From an uncultured Calothrix sp. (GTDB taxonomy: Bacteria > Cyanobacteriota > Cyanobacteriia > Cyanobacteriales > Nostocaceae): a stretch of 49,248 bases of DNA. Positions 16,569-24,882 of the stretch are shown piece after piece (the stretch's first letter is position 1; every line of letters begins with the position of its first letter). The notes under the pieces are model-generated. The model was not told the origin of the DNA. It did no database searches and saw only the letters and a list, made by a program, of their open reading frames with translations. Location of the stretch: the NCBI GenBank assembly GCA_937973965.1, contig CALJJQ010000113.1, positions 1-49,248 of the forward strand, read 5' to 3'. Made by a program: the position numbers and the translations under genes.

Positions 16569-16822
16569 AGGGTCTGCGGAAAAATTCTCAAGCGTGAGGG
16601 TAGGGAGTCGGGAGTACAGACAACTCATCGGGTCGTCTCTACAGGAAATAGTTTTAACCCCAAAATTCCACTTTTGCTTGGCTACACAAATTGACAGGTG
16701 GGAGGCTTTTTGAACTATATACGCCTATTCCGACAGCTCTTTTTGCGAATCAAATACCCTCCAAAGCTTACAGGATAAAAAGACGCGATATATCGCTTCT
16801 TAACTATTTTTCCGCAAACCCT
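16569..16822 (+). mobile_element. MITE-like inverted-repeat element (family 4), complete copy
   Basis: AGGGTCTGCGGAAAAA at the left and TTTTTCCGCAAACCCT at the right are inverted repeats differing at one position. TA directly precedes GGGTCTGC and directly follows GCAAACCC, as expected for an IS630/Tc1-type TA target. A GACCCG-class half palindrome (16617-16641) and a GACGCGATATATCGC palindrome (16781-16800) lie inside. There is no coding frame. Confidence 0.8.
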
Positions 16823-16835
16823 AAATACAAAACCA

Positions 16836-16862
16836 AAAAGACGTATTACTGCTACGTCTTTT
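16836..16862 (-). terminator. Rho-independent terminator of the peroxiredoxin gene
   Basis: AAAAGACGTA (16836-16845) and TACGTCTTTT (16853-16862) form a 10-bp stem with a seven-base loop. On the minus strand the stem ends in a run of T, and it sits 28 bases past the stop codon of the peroxiredoxin gene. Confidence 0.75.
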
Positions 16863-16890
16863 GAGTGAAACTAAGATAAATAAAAACCGA

Positions 16891-17328
16891 TCATAATCCT
16901 AAAGCTTGTAAAACATCGGTTGCATGGGTTGTGGTGTTCACACTGGCATCCACATGGATAATTTTTCCATCAGGTCCAATCACATAGGTGACACGTTTGG
17001 CATAACCACCACCATCAACATCATAGGCTTTGATGAGTTGTTGCTCAGTGTCAGCTAACAGGGGAAAATTCAAATTATACTTCTGGGTAAAAGCCTGGTG
17101 GGAAGCTTCATCATCCGCACTTACCCCCAACACAACCACATCTTTACTCTGGTAATCAGGTTGGGCATCTCGAAAACTACAAGCTTGTTTGGTACATCCA
17201 GGAGTATCGTCCTTGGGATAAAAATATAAAACTACCGTTTTGCCAGCAAAATCAGATAGGGAAACGGTGTTGCCATTTGTATCCTTGACGGTAAATGCAG
17301 GTGCATCCGAACCTACTGCTAAAACCAT
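16891..17328 (-). CDS. bcp: Peroxiredoxin, PrxQ/Bcp type
   Basis: A 145-residue thiol peroxidase that reduces hydrogen and organic peroxides with thioredoxin as electron donor. The catalytic motif YPKDDTPGCTKQACSFRD contains the peroxidatic Cys45 and the resolving Cys50 five residues later, the pattern of atypical two-Cys PrxQ proteins. Length and fold landmarks (FTVKDTNGNTVSLSDFAGK; VVVLGVSADDEASHQAF; RVTYVIGPDGKI) are standard. No signal peptide, so it is cytoplasmic. It is a single gene with its own terminator at 16836-16862. Confidence 0.95.
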   Translation of the reverse strand: MVLAVGSDAPAFTVKDTNGNTVSLSDFAGKTVVLYFYPKDDTPGCTKQACSFRDAQPDYQSKDVVVLGVSADDEASHQAFTQKYNLNFPLLADTEQQLIKAYDVDGGGYAKRVTYVIGPDGKIIHVDASVNTTTHATDVLQALGL

Positions 17329-17755
17329 AACTTACTTTCCCTGTTTGTTGATGTTCACTATACAGTCGTGATTTTACAATAATTTACAACTGGACGTTAA
17401 CCAATACTATTAAGATAAAAATGTACTTTGGCAACCATAATATATTCACACCCAAATTCCTCATAAATCCCTGAACATTTTAGGGAGTGGCGAGTAGAGA
17501 TGACCCACCGGGTCGTCTCCAGGGAAGTAAAGATTAGTGGGAAAATCAACCTGTTACTCAATGCTTACCGCTCACTTGCTCCCAATGCAATCAAAGTGTT
17601 GCAGAACGGCAATAAGAAGGGAAAAATATCGACACCGCATCTTGCCTCCCCTAGAAGGGTAAATTTGCTAGTGGGGTTAAGTCCTAAATCATTCTCCATT
17701 ATTAAGCTCTGCACACTCATTTTCAGAATCAAACAGATTGGGTACACCAGGACAG
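17329..17755. other. Intergenic region with one palindrome
   Basis: Carries the promoter region of the peroxiredoxin gene on the left and a palindrome of the GACCC-core class at 17494-17519. Two overlapping frames on opposite strands (17500-17844 plus, 17565-18083 minus) have no protein-like features and are not called. No other structure was recognised. Confidence 0.4.
17494..17519. repeat. Palindrome, GACCC-core class
   Basis: GTAGAGATGACCC followed by ACCGGGTCGTCTCC; the arms pair with one G-T type step. Equivalent to 31394-31416. Confidence 0.7.
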
Positions 17756-19873
17756 ATGAAAAGCCTATCGATTTTTCCCCATACCCCAACTTTGTCAGAA
17801 CACCAACAGTATCTTCAAGACTCAGAATTGCCTCAGATGAATGAGATTGCGATCGCAATTCAAGATAGTTGTGTGGGAAAGAAGTTGCCTGAAGCTTTCT
17901 ATGTCCATGTTTCGGCTTTATCTGAGCTTCCTCCCAAATTGCAGGAATACGAAGGTAGTGCCAGGAAAGTTGTACCCCAAGCCCATGCTGCCACTTTAGT
18001 AAAATTTTCGGTAACGGAGCCAAAAATCTCCTACCTGTTCTATCCCAGTTTTGATTCAGACCCCCATCCAGCCTTAAAAGCAAGCATCCAAGTAGATTTA
18101 ATCACCTTCATGGTGTCCTACCGGGACTATAGCACCTCCACCAATCCGCCGATTCTCCACCGCAAGGAAACTTTTGTTAGCTCCACCTACCCGTTGTATC
18201 AACAATTTGCCCACCTCACCCAAACTGAAGAAGCTTTAGGGCTATTAAAAAAGGCTAACACCATCGGCACAAGAAAGGGTTGGGAAGAACGCCTCAGAGC
18301 CAGGCATGTGGAAATCCACGGTCATCACGTAATTCAGCACGAAATCCCCCTGGCAAACACTAGACAAATTGAACGCCACAAAGCCGCCATTATTCGCCAT
18401 GACCTATCCCGTCCGGTGCGTACAGCCCTAGAGGCAGGATTCTTTACCCCCGATACCACCTTTTTTGATTATGGGTGTGGTCACGGGGGTGATGTTGCCC
18501 GTATCCGTCAAAAAGGTTTTACCAGTTCCGGTTGGGACCCTTACTATGCGCCGAGTTCTCCCCAAGTACCGGCGGATATCGTCAATTTGGGTTATGTAAT
18601 TAACGTGATTGAAGATCCGAGTGAGCGTCGTCAAGCCTTAATTAATGCCTGGAAATTAGCCGAAAAAGTGTTAATTGTATCTGCCCAAGTTAGTTTAGAT
18701 GAGGGCGATCGCCGTGGTAAGGGGACAATTGCCTATGGTGATGGAATTGTCACAGCTCGCAATACCTTTCAGAAGTATTTTGAACCCCAGGAATTAAAAG
18801 CCTATATTGACCAGGTTCTGGGTGTGGATGCAATTCCTGGGGGTTTGGGGATTTATTTTGTATTTCGAGATGAAATCCAAGCTCAAAGTTTCCGAGCTTC
18901 CCGTTTCCGTTCACGGATGACAACTCCTCGGGTCAGAGTCAAACTGAAGCGGTTTGAAAATTATCGAAAATTACTGACACCGTTGATGGAGTTTGTCACG
19001 GAACGGGGACGTTTACCCAAAAAGGAAGAATTACCAGAAGCAGCAGAAATTTGTGCGGAATTTATCTCCATCAAACGCGCCTATGATGTGATTTTACAGG
19101 CAACAGACCCAGAAGAATGGGAGGCGATCGCCCGCAAACGCCGGCAGGATATGATGGTGTATTTGGCTTTGTCCCATTTTGAGGGAATTCCCAAGTTGAA
19201 GGATTTGGCTCCTTCGGTGCAGATGGATATTAAAGCTCTGTTTGGTAGTTATAAGCAAGCCTGTCTGGAGGCAGAGGAAATGTTGTACAGTGTGGGGGAT
19301 TTGGCTAGTATTGCCCAGTGCTGTCAGCAAAGTCCGATCGGGAAAAAGTCTGCTAATTCCCTTTTAGTACATATTTCGGCTTTGGAGCATCTTGATCCGT
19401 TATTACGGTTGTATGAGGGGTGTGCCAGTCGTACCATTGGTCGGATGCAGGAAGCAAATTTGATTCAAATCCACACCCAAAGTCCAAAAATTTCCTATTT
19501 ATATTACCCTGATTTCGATACTGACCCCCATCCAGCCCTGCTAACAAAGATGACCATCGATTTACAGGATTTACACGTCAGTTATCGAGACTATGATCCA
19601 GATGATCCACCTTTGTTGCACCAGAAGGAGAGTTTGGTGACTAGGGAGTATCCCCTCTACGAAAAGTTTGCTCGCCTAACTCGTCAGGAAAAAGATTGGG
19701 GATTATTGGATGATGAACGACAGATTAAGTACCGTTCGGGATGGTTAAAGTGTTTAGCTGATAATTGTGCCACTCTTCGCGGTTATCAGTTGTCACGCTC
19801 TCCAGGTACAGACCCCTATCGGTTGAAGGTTTTACGTTCCCAGGTACGTCAACGTCGGCAGCAGTTAGATTGA
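17756..19873 (+). CDS. DNA phosphorothioation-associated putative methyltransferase, with duplicated flanking domain
   Basis: A protein of about 705 residues. A SAM-dependent methyltransferase core occupies roughly 200-375: motif I is FFDYGCGHGGDVARIRQKG (about 237-255), followed by NLGYVINVIEDPSERRQAL. I recognise the whole as the family described as putative methyltransferases associated with Dnd phosphorothioation in cyanobacteria. No dnd/dpt gene is nearby, so here it is an orphan. Residues about 40-180 and 528-666 are clearly homologous to each other (PKISYLFYPSFDSDPHPAL against PKISYLYYPDFDTDPHPAL; VSYRDY in both), flanking the core. Possible starts are TTG 17738, ATG 17756 (AGGACAG just upstream) and ATG 17837, where family-like sequence begins. 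Its last nine bases overlap the convergent aldo/keto reductase gene. Confidence 0.85.
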   Translation: MKSLSIFPHTPTLSEHQQYLQDSELPQMNEIAIAIQDSCVGKKLPEAFYVHVSALSELPPKLQEYEGSARKVVPQAHAATLVKFSVTEPKISYLFYPSFDSDPHPALKASIQVDLITFMVSYRDYSTSTNPPILHRKETFVSSTYPLYQQFAHLTQTEEALGLLKKANTIGTRKGWEERLRARHVEIHGHHVIQHEIPLANTRQIERHKAAIIRHDLSRPVRTALEAGFFTPDTTFFDYGCGHGGDVARIRQKGFTSSGWDPYYAPSSPQVPADIVNLGYVINVIEDPSERRQALINAWKLAEKVLIVSAQVSLDEGDRRGKGTIAYGDGIVTARNTFQKYFEPQELKAYIDQVLGVDAIPGGLGIYFVFRDEIQAQSFRASRFRSRMTTPRVRVKLKRFENYRKLLTPLMEFVTERGRLPKKEELPEAAEICAEFISIKRAYDVILQATDPEEWEAIARKRRQDMMVYLALSHFEGIPKLKDLAPSVQMDIKALFGSYKQACLEAEEMLYSVGDLASIAQCCQQSPIGKKSANSLLVHISALEHLDPLLRLYEGCASRTIGRMQEANLIQIHTQSPKISYLYYPDFDTDPHPALLTKMTIDLQDLHVSYRDYDPDDPPLLHQKESLVTREYPLYEKFARLTRQEKDWGLLDDERQIKYRSGWLKCLADNCATLRGYQLSRSPGTDPYRLKVLRSQVRQRRQQLD

Positions 19874-21001
19874 TTGCCATAATCTACGTCCTGTGCGTCC
19901 TTGTAGACGGGTGTGGGTATCTGCAAGTAGTTTGGGTATATTTAGGTTTTCCGGACAGCGAGGTAAACATTCGCCGCATTCAGTACAACGATTGGCTTTC
20001 ATTCCCGGAAACCAATGGCCAGCATTTTCAAGCATGCCATAACGATATTGTCCGTAGTCGGTCATGTGGTAGGCAACCGCTAGATTTCTTAATCTGAGGA
20101 CTTCGGGAATATGGATATTTTCTGGACATGGTAAACATTTATAGCATTGGCTACATTGCTCTGTTCCTAAAACCTGTTTTTGGTGTTGTGCTAATTTTTG
20201 CAAAATAGCTATTTCTTGTGGTGATAATTCCTGGGTTTGCTCCGCCATTTGCAGGGGTCTAACAAGTTCTGCGGGATTACTGGCACCTAAACTTAAAGTG
20301 GTAATACGTTGGTCACTTAATAAAAAACGATAGGTTAATTCTAACGGTTGAAAGGGTTGGGTTAATTCCTCTAGTTCTGGGGGTGGTTGATATAACTTAC
20401 CACCTTTATCGGCTGGGGAAATAATAAATATCCCCATATCTTTGATACTCGCAAGGTGGATGATGGGAGCGTGACGCTGGAAAAAATAATAGTAGTGAAG
20501 GCTGACAAATTCAAACAAATCTGTGTTGATGGCAGCTTGGATTAATTCTTGGGAACCGTGGCTGGAAAAACCAAGATGGTGAACGCGTTTGTCATCAAGG
20601 GCTTTCCCTACAGCTTGCAGACAACCATTTTTCGCCAGTACTAAATCCAGATGCTCAAAAGTATTCAAACCGTGGAGCGCCAAACAATCGATGTAATCTA
20701 ATTGCAGACGCTGTAATGATTCGTCAATATAGCGACCCATTGAGTCCGCATCCGTCATCGGGGAAATTTTAGTCGTAATATGTAACCGTGATCGCTCGAC
20801 TCCCAATCCCCCAGTTAAAGCCGCACCCAAATACTCCTCACTGCGACCATAACCCCTGGCTGTTTCAATATGATTAATCCCTAACTGCACAGCCGCTTGA
20901 ATCGTTTCCACCGCATTTTCCTGGGAAGCTAAATAACGCATCGTCCCCAGGGAAAATACTGAAAGTTGAAGATTGGTCTTACCAAAGCGTCGGTAGTGCA
21001 T
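19865..21001 (-). CDS. Aldo/keto reductase with C-terminal [4Fe-4S] motifs
   Basis: A 378-residue protein. Residues 1-275 form an aldo/keto reductase TIM barrel: the conserved Asp/Tyr/Lys/His set is represented by HIETARGYGRSEEYLGAAL (Tyr), TTKISP (Lys) and DYIDCLALHGLNTFE (His). The C-terminal 100 residues contain two ferredoxin-like clusters, CSQCYKCLPCPENIHIPEVL and CTECGECLPRCPENLNIPKL. Members of this fusion class are NADPH-linked oxidoreductases presumed to pass electrons through Fe-S centres; the substrate is unknown. It converges with, and overlaps by nine bases, the methyltransferase gene. Confidence 0.9.
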   Translation of the reverse strand: MHYRRFGKTNLQLSVFSLGTMRYLASQENAVETIQAAVQLGINHIETARGYGRSEEYLGAALTGGLGVERSRLHITTKISPMTDADSMGRYIDESLQRLQLDYIDCLALHGLNTFEHLDLVLAKNGCLQAVGKALDDKRVHHLGFSSHGSQELIQAAINTDLFEFVSLHYYYFFQRHAPIIHLASIKDMGIFIISPADKGGKLYQPPPELEELTQPFQPLELTYRFLLSDQRITTLSLGASNPAELVRPLQMAEQTQELSPQEIAILQKLAQHQKQVLGTEQCSQCYKCLPCPENIHIPEVLRLRNLAVAYHMTDYGQYRYGMLENAGHWFPGMKANRCTECGECLPRCPENLNIPKLLADTHTRLQGRTGRRLWQSI

Positions 21002-21119
21002 TTACAGGAAAGGGGAAAGGTCGGAAATAGAATCCAGGAGACAGGAGGAGAAATGGTTCATAGTACTATTAAATTAAATATTAATATCCTATCTCCCCCA
21101 CTCCCTCATTCCCTACTCC

Positions 21120-21617
21120 CTAACTGTTACTACTACCAAATCGCTTAATCAAGTCCTCTGGGCGTAAATTAGAGACAAACTCTCGAAAAGCCTCCTGTTC
21201 TGCCTCATCTGCATCCCGATCGACGGGAATCGAAGCATCAGCGATGACCTCCTCCATCACCCAAATGGGAGCGTTAACCCTCAGCGCGATCGCGATCGCA
21301 TCGGAAGGTCGAGCATCGATTTCTTTCTTAATTTCGCCTTGACTTAAAATTAGGGCCGCATAAAATGTATCCTTCTGTAATGAATGGATAATCACTTTTT
21401 CTAAGGTCATATTCCACGACTCGAACACGTTTACCATCAAATCATGGGTCAGTGGACGGGGAGGTTTTTGATTTTCCAATGCTCCCAATATTGCTCGTGC
21501 CTGCTCTTGACCGATATATATTGGCAGTGCGCGACGTTCGGAAGCGTCCTTCAACAATACAATCGGACTGCGGGTTATGGCATCTAATGCTATGCCAGCG
21601 ACTCTCATTTCAATCAT
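21120..21617 (-). CDS. Bifunctional nuclease family protein (BFN/DUF151)
   Basis: A 165-residue protein with the DUF151 domain over about 1-135: VLLKDASERRALPIYIGQEQ, HDLMVNVFESWNMTLEKVII and KKEIDARPSDAIAIALRVNAPIWV are diagnostic. The plant/bacterial family has reported DNase and RNase activity, but its cellular role is poorly defined. The C-terminus is acidic (DRDADEAEQEAFREFVSNL). It is divergent from ribE, an arrangement I recall from other cyanobacteria. Two in-frame ATGs (21617 and 21608) are possible starts. Confidence 0.9.
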   Translation of the reverse strand: MIEMRVAGIALDAITRSPIVLLKDASERRALPIYIGQEQARAILGALENQKPPRPLTHDLMVNVFESWNMTLEKVIIHSLQKDTFYAALILSQGEIKKEIDARPSDAIAIALRVNAPIWVMEEVIADASIPVDRDADEAEQEAFREFVSNLRPEDLIKRFGSSNS

Positions 21618-22008
21618 TGGCGAAGCCTCTATTTCCTTTGAGCGCTAAGGGAGTGTGTAATGAACTATACCCTTGACTGGGCATGACCAAGGCTGATACA
21701 AGCATAAGTCATAATTCTATGATTGTTGCTTCTATTAAACTCCCAAATAAATGGGAATTCCAGAGTAAATCTCAGAAGTTGGCTTTGACAATAACATCAC
21801 TAATTCAAGTATGCCTCGAATTGAAGATGAATGCATTGATTCCCTATACAAAAGCAGGTAAATATTTATACTGACATTTTCGGGTTTACAATTCAAAATC
21901 GCTAATTATGACTACGATTTTAATCTGCTCGAATCAAGGTAGCTCTGAAATTATAAATAATTTTTTTGCACAAAATAGTAAAAAAGAGAGTTTAGGAGCA
22001 GAAAAATT
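21618..22008. other. Divergent intergenic region
   Basis: Separates the bifunctional nuclease and ribE genes and must carry both promoters. No FMN riboswitch core was recognised. A 63-codon frame (21683-21874) looks like chance. A Shine-Dalgarno AGGAG lies about ten bases before the ribE ATG. Confidence 0.4.
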
Positions 22009-22683
22009 ATGTTTACGGGATTAATTCAAGCTTTAGGAAGGATTAAGCCATTAGGTGGTGATTCGTGGCAGATAACTTGTGTTGGAGGCGATATTTCCGC
22101 AATTATGCAGGATTTAGCTCATGGGGATAGTGTGGCGGTGGATGGGGTCTGTTTAACGGTGGAAGATATACTCAAAGATGGTTTTATTGCCACTGCTTCT
22201 CCAGAAACCTTACGGCGGACAATTTTAGCGGATGTCAACGATCGTCATTACGTCAATTTAGAGACATCATTGCGGGTGGGGAGCAAAATCGGTGGACATT
22301 TTGTCATGGGCCATGTGGACGGAGTTGGGCAGTTAGTGACAGCATTACAAACGGCAAGCTCCTGGGAAATGACCTTTACTGCTGCGGATGCGATCGCTCG
22401 ATATTTAGTACCCAAAGGTAGTATTGCCATTAACGGTATCAGTCTGACCATTGCCGACTATCAACCGGAACAAAATCAATTTACCGTCGCCGTCATTCCC
22501 ATCACCTACGCTGAAACTAATCTTAAATACCTTACCCCTGGTAGCCCAGTTAATCTAGAGGGGGATATCATCGGTAAATACGTAGAAAAATTTACTAGAT
22601 TAGCAATAAAAGATTCCCAGTATTGTGTTCCGACCCAGGAATTAATCACCCCGGCTTTTTTGAGTGAAAACGGTTACTTGTGA
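22009..22683 (+). CDS. ribE: Riboflavin synthase, alpha chain
   Basis: A 224-residue enzyme that dismutates two 6,7-dimethyl-8-ribityllumazine molecules into riboflavin and a pyrimidinedione. It has two tandem lumazine-binding barrels: the first begins MFTGLIQALGRI and includes VAVDGVCLTVEDI, the second includes SIAINGISLTIADY and ITYAETNLKYLTPGSPVNLE. The catalytic trimer-forming C-terminal helix follows. Length is typical, with a 20-residue tail past the usual end. No other riboflavin gene is present in the window. Confidence 0.95.
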   Translation: MFTGLIQALGRIKPLGGDSWQITCVGGDISAIMQDLAHGDSVAVDGVCLTVEDILKDGFIATASPETLRRTILADVNDRHYVNLETSLRVGSKIGGHFVMGHVDGVGQLVTALQTASSWEMTFTAADAIARYLVPKGSIAINGISLTIADYQPEQNQFTVAVIPITYAETNLKYLTPGSPVNLEGDIIGKYVEKFTRLAIKDSQYCVPTQELITPAFLSENGYL

Positions 22684-22701
22684 ACAGGGGATGCAGGGAA
22701 A

Positions 22702-22726
22702 GTAGAGATGCGACATGTCGCGTCTA
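22702..22726. repeat. Palindrome, GCGACATGTCGC core
   Basis: GTAGAGATGCGACATG with its mirror TCGCGTCTAC; same outer arms as the 7409-7428 palindrome, with a different but self-complementary centre. It lies between the converging ribE and argF genes. Confidence 0.75.
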
Positions 22727-22788
22727 CAGGGAATAGTTGGAACCAAATTATTTTGTATCCCTCCCGTATTCCGTATTTCCCCCATTGC

Positions 22789-23709
22789 CTAATCAGTGCC
22801 CAACAAACTAGCAAGTAAAGCCTTTTGCACATGCATCCGATTTTCAGCTTGATCCCAAATACGGGAATGGCTTCCTTCCATTGCGGCATCGGTAATTTCT
22901 TCACCACGGTGGGCAGGTAAGCAGTGCAATACAATTGCCTCATTATCAGCCAAACCAATTAACTCATCGTTAATTTGATAGGATTGAAAAACAGGCATTC
23001 GATTCTCTGCTTCCTGTTCCTGTCCCATACTAGCCCAGACATCCGTATACAGAACATGGGCATCCTTTGCCGCGGCTTGAGGGTCATGGGTGAATATCAC
23101 CTCACTTTTACCAGCAGCTAAATTTCTGGCTTGCTCAACAATAGCAGCATTTGGTTCGTAACCGCTCGGAGTCGCAATCCGGACATTCATCCCCGTTAAG
23201 GCACAACCCAACATTAAAGAATTAGCCACATTATTACCATCACCCACATAGGTCAAAGTCAAACCAGCTAAATTACCAAAGTTTTCTTGGATAGTCATCA
23301 AATCCGCTAGAACCTGACAAGGGTGTTCCAAATCTGTTAATGCATTAATCACAGGGATTTTGGCATAACGGGCGAAGGTTTCTAATTCTTGCTGGGCAAA
23401 GGTTCGCACCGCCAAAATATCTAGATATCTGTCCAAGACCCTAGCAGTATCTTGCACTGGTTCACCCCGACTGACTTGGGTGACATTGGGGTTTAAATCA
23501 ATCACCTGTCCCCCCAGTTGATACATTGCCACCGTAAAACTTACCCGTGTGCGAGTAGAAGCCTTAGTAAACAGTAACCCCAAAACGCGATCGCAGCGTA
23601 AACTCAATTTTTTCGCCTTGAGTTGACTTGCCATCGATAAAATATGCCCAACTTCGTTGCGATCAAAATCAGCCAAACTGAGAAAATCTCGTCCCTGTAA
23701 CCCTGCCAT
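22789..23709 (-). CDS. argF: Ornithine carbamoyltransferase
   Basis: A 306-residue anabolic enzyme that makes citrulline from ornithine and carbamoyl phosphate in arginine synthesis. The carbamoyl-phosphate site is KASTRTRVSFTVAMYQLGG (Ser51-Thr-Arg-Thr-Arg55), with LTDLEHPCQVLADLMT in the middle and the ornithine-site VLHCLPAHRGEEIT near the end. Length is normal. It is a stand-alone gene, as in most cyanobacteria. Confidence 0.96.
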   Translation of the reverse strand: MAGLQGRDFLSLADFDRNEVGHILSMASQLKAKKLSLRCDRVLGLLFTKASTRTRVSFTVAMYQLGGQVIDLNPNVTQVSRGEPVQDTARVLDRYLDILAVRTFAQQELETFARYAKIPVINALTDLEHPCQVLADLMTIQENFGNLAGLTLTYVGDGNNVANSLMLGCALTGMNVRIATPSGYEPNAAIVEQARNLAAGKSEVIFTHDPQAAAKDAHVLYTDVWASMGQEQEAENRMPVFQSYQINDELIGLADNEAIVLHCLPAHRGEEITDAAMEGSHSRIWDQAENRMHVQKALLASLLGTD

Positions 23710-24202
23710 TTAACACCCTAAAATCAACACAAAGTAATCAAATTCAACAATTAAACAATCAAATCAAACAGTCTGCAAATACCACCATTTCGCAAACAAT
23801 GATAAACAATACCGTGACAGTATACTTACAGTTTGATACTTTCCTAAATCATCCTCAAGAGAGAAAAAGTGATTCCCTAATCCCTCACTGGAAAATAGGG
23901 AATGGGGAGTAGGGAGTACATGGGGAGCTATGTTCTTGTTTGCTTGTGTCCAAAGGACATGTAGACGCATCAGAGGTAACTCCAGTTGGCGGTGTCATGC
24001 CATTTCATTCAAATTTTGAGATATTTTCTGACCCTGCTCCCCAAAGCTTCCCGTCAGCTATCAACTTCAAAGTCAGACGGTATCAATTTCCGTCCCGCCA
24101 AACTAGGGAATCGGAAGAGCTTACCGTAGGTAGGTACTCCCTGGATGGAGAGGGAGTAGCCATCATGAAGCATAGGTTGTTCCCACTACTTACTACTCCC
24201 TG
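23710..24202. other. Intergenic region with one ATACC hairpin
   Basis: Contains the argF promoter region on the right-hand side of argF (no NtcA box of the GTAN8TAC form was found) and the family 2 repeat at 23997-24083. Two short frames on either strand are not credible genes. Confidence 0.4.
23997..24083 (+). repeat. ATACC-type hairpin repeat (family 2), copy E
   Basis: Starts ATGCCATTTCATTCAAATTT, carries TTGAGATATTTTCTGACCC and ends AGTCAGACGGTAT. Both arms can still pair in spite of substitutions. Confidence 0.7.
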
Positions 24203-24751
24203 CTAGATAAAAAATGGACGTGCGAGGAAAAAACTGGAAATCGATTTTGCGTCCACAGGTTCACCCTCTAAAATCGCCTTCTCTAACTCTTCGGGTGTCA
24301 TAAATACCGTTTCTATGTCTTCATCATCATCTTGGGTGGGGGGTTGCTCTAATTTTTCTAAGTCTTGAGCAACGAAAGCATATATGATTTCATCCGAATA
24401 TCCAGGTGCGAGGGGGAACTCGCCTAATTTTTGCCATTTATGGGCACAATATCCAGTTTCCTCTTGAATTTCCCGCTTCACCGTATCTAAAGGTTCTTCC
24501 CCTTGTTCGACTGTTCCGGCTGGAAATTCTAAAATTCTGCCAGCCACCGCAAAGCGATACTGACGCACAAGTATCAATTTTCCATCCGCAGTCATCGGCA
24601 CAGCAAGAGCTCCACCTGGATGACGTACACATTCCCACTCACCTTCATTCTTGTTCGGTAAACGCAAACGGCTAACTTCAAAGCTAAACTTACGCCCGTG
24701 GTAAAACAGACGTTGCTTTAATAACTGCGGTAATTCTCTACCTAATGGCAT
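24203..24751 (-). CDS. NUDIX hydrolase, ADP-ribose pyrophosphatase-like
   Basis: A 182-residue protein with a complete Nudix box, GTVEQGEEPLDTVKREIQEETGY (GX5EX7REUXEEXGU). Upstream FAVAGRILEFPAG is the LEFPAG-type motif of ADP-ribose/sugar-nucleotide pyrophosphatases, and YSDEIIYAFVAQDL follows as in that subgroup. It likely hydrolyses ADP-ribose or similar, with divalent metal, in the cytoplasm. It lies 131 bases downstream of nth on the same strand, perhaps reflecting a nucleotide-housekeeping unit. Confidence 0.9.
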   Translation of the reverse strand: MPLGRELPQLLKQRLFYHGRKFSFEVSRLRLPNKNEGEWECVRHPGGALAVPMTADGKLILVRQYRFAVAGRILEFPAGTVEQGEEPLDTVKREIQEETGYCAHKWQKLGEFPLAPGYSDEIIYAFVAQDLEKLEQPPTQDDDEDIETVFMTPEELEKAILEGEPVDAKSISSFFLARPFFI

Positions 24752-24882
24752 ACTTAAATCTTAAGTTATGGGTTGAAATTGCCCAAATATAACCGCAAAA
24801 CCATGATGATGTCTTCTGCGGCGCTTTGTGCTGGGAGTTGGTAATATTTTTTCACGAAGTGGGAATTTATGGGCAAAGAATT

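Larger units (their letters stand above)
15073..16890. other. Gene-poor repeat island, 1.8 kb
   Basis: Between lspA and the peroxiredoxin gene there is no intact gene. It holds an interrupted family 1 repeat with a 151-bp insertion, a left-hand family 4 copy (from 15499), an ATACC element joined to a truncated ATATCG element (15948-16085), a DUF3368 gene remnant (16114-16518) and a complete family 4 element (16569-16822). The stretch from about 15700 to 15940 has two HIP1-type sites and no recognisable gene. Confidence 0.6.

Noticed and set aside
17565-18083. 172-codon minus-strand frame overlapping the methyltransferase start
   Set aside because: It is antisense to convincing coding sequence of the methyltransferase family and shows no motifs.
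23710-23830. NtcA-binding site for argF
   Set aside because: No GTA-N8-TAC motif in the right place was found.
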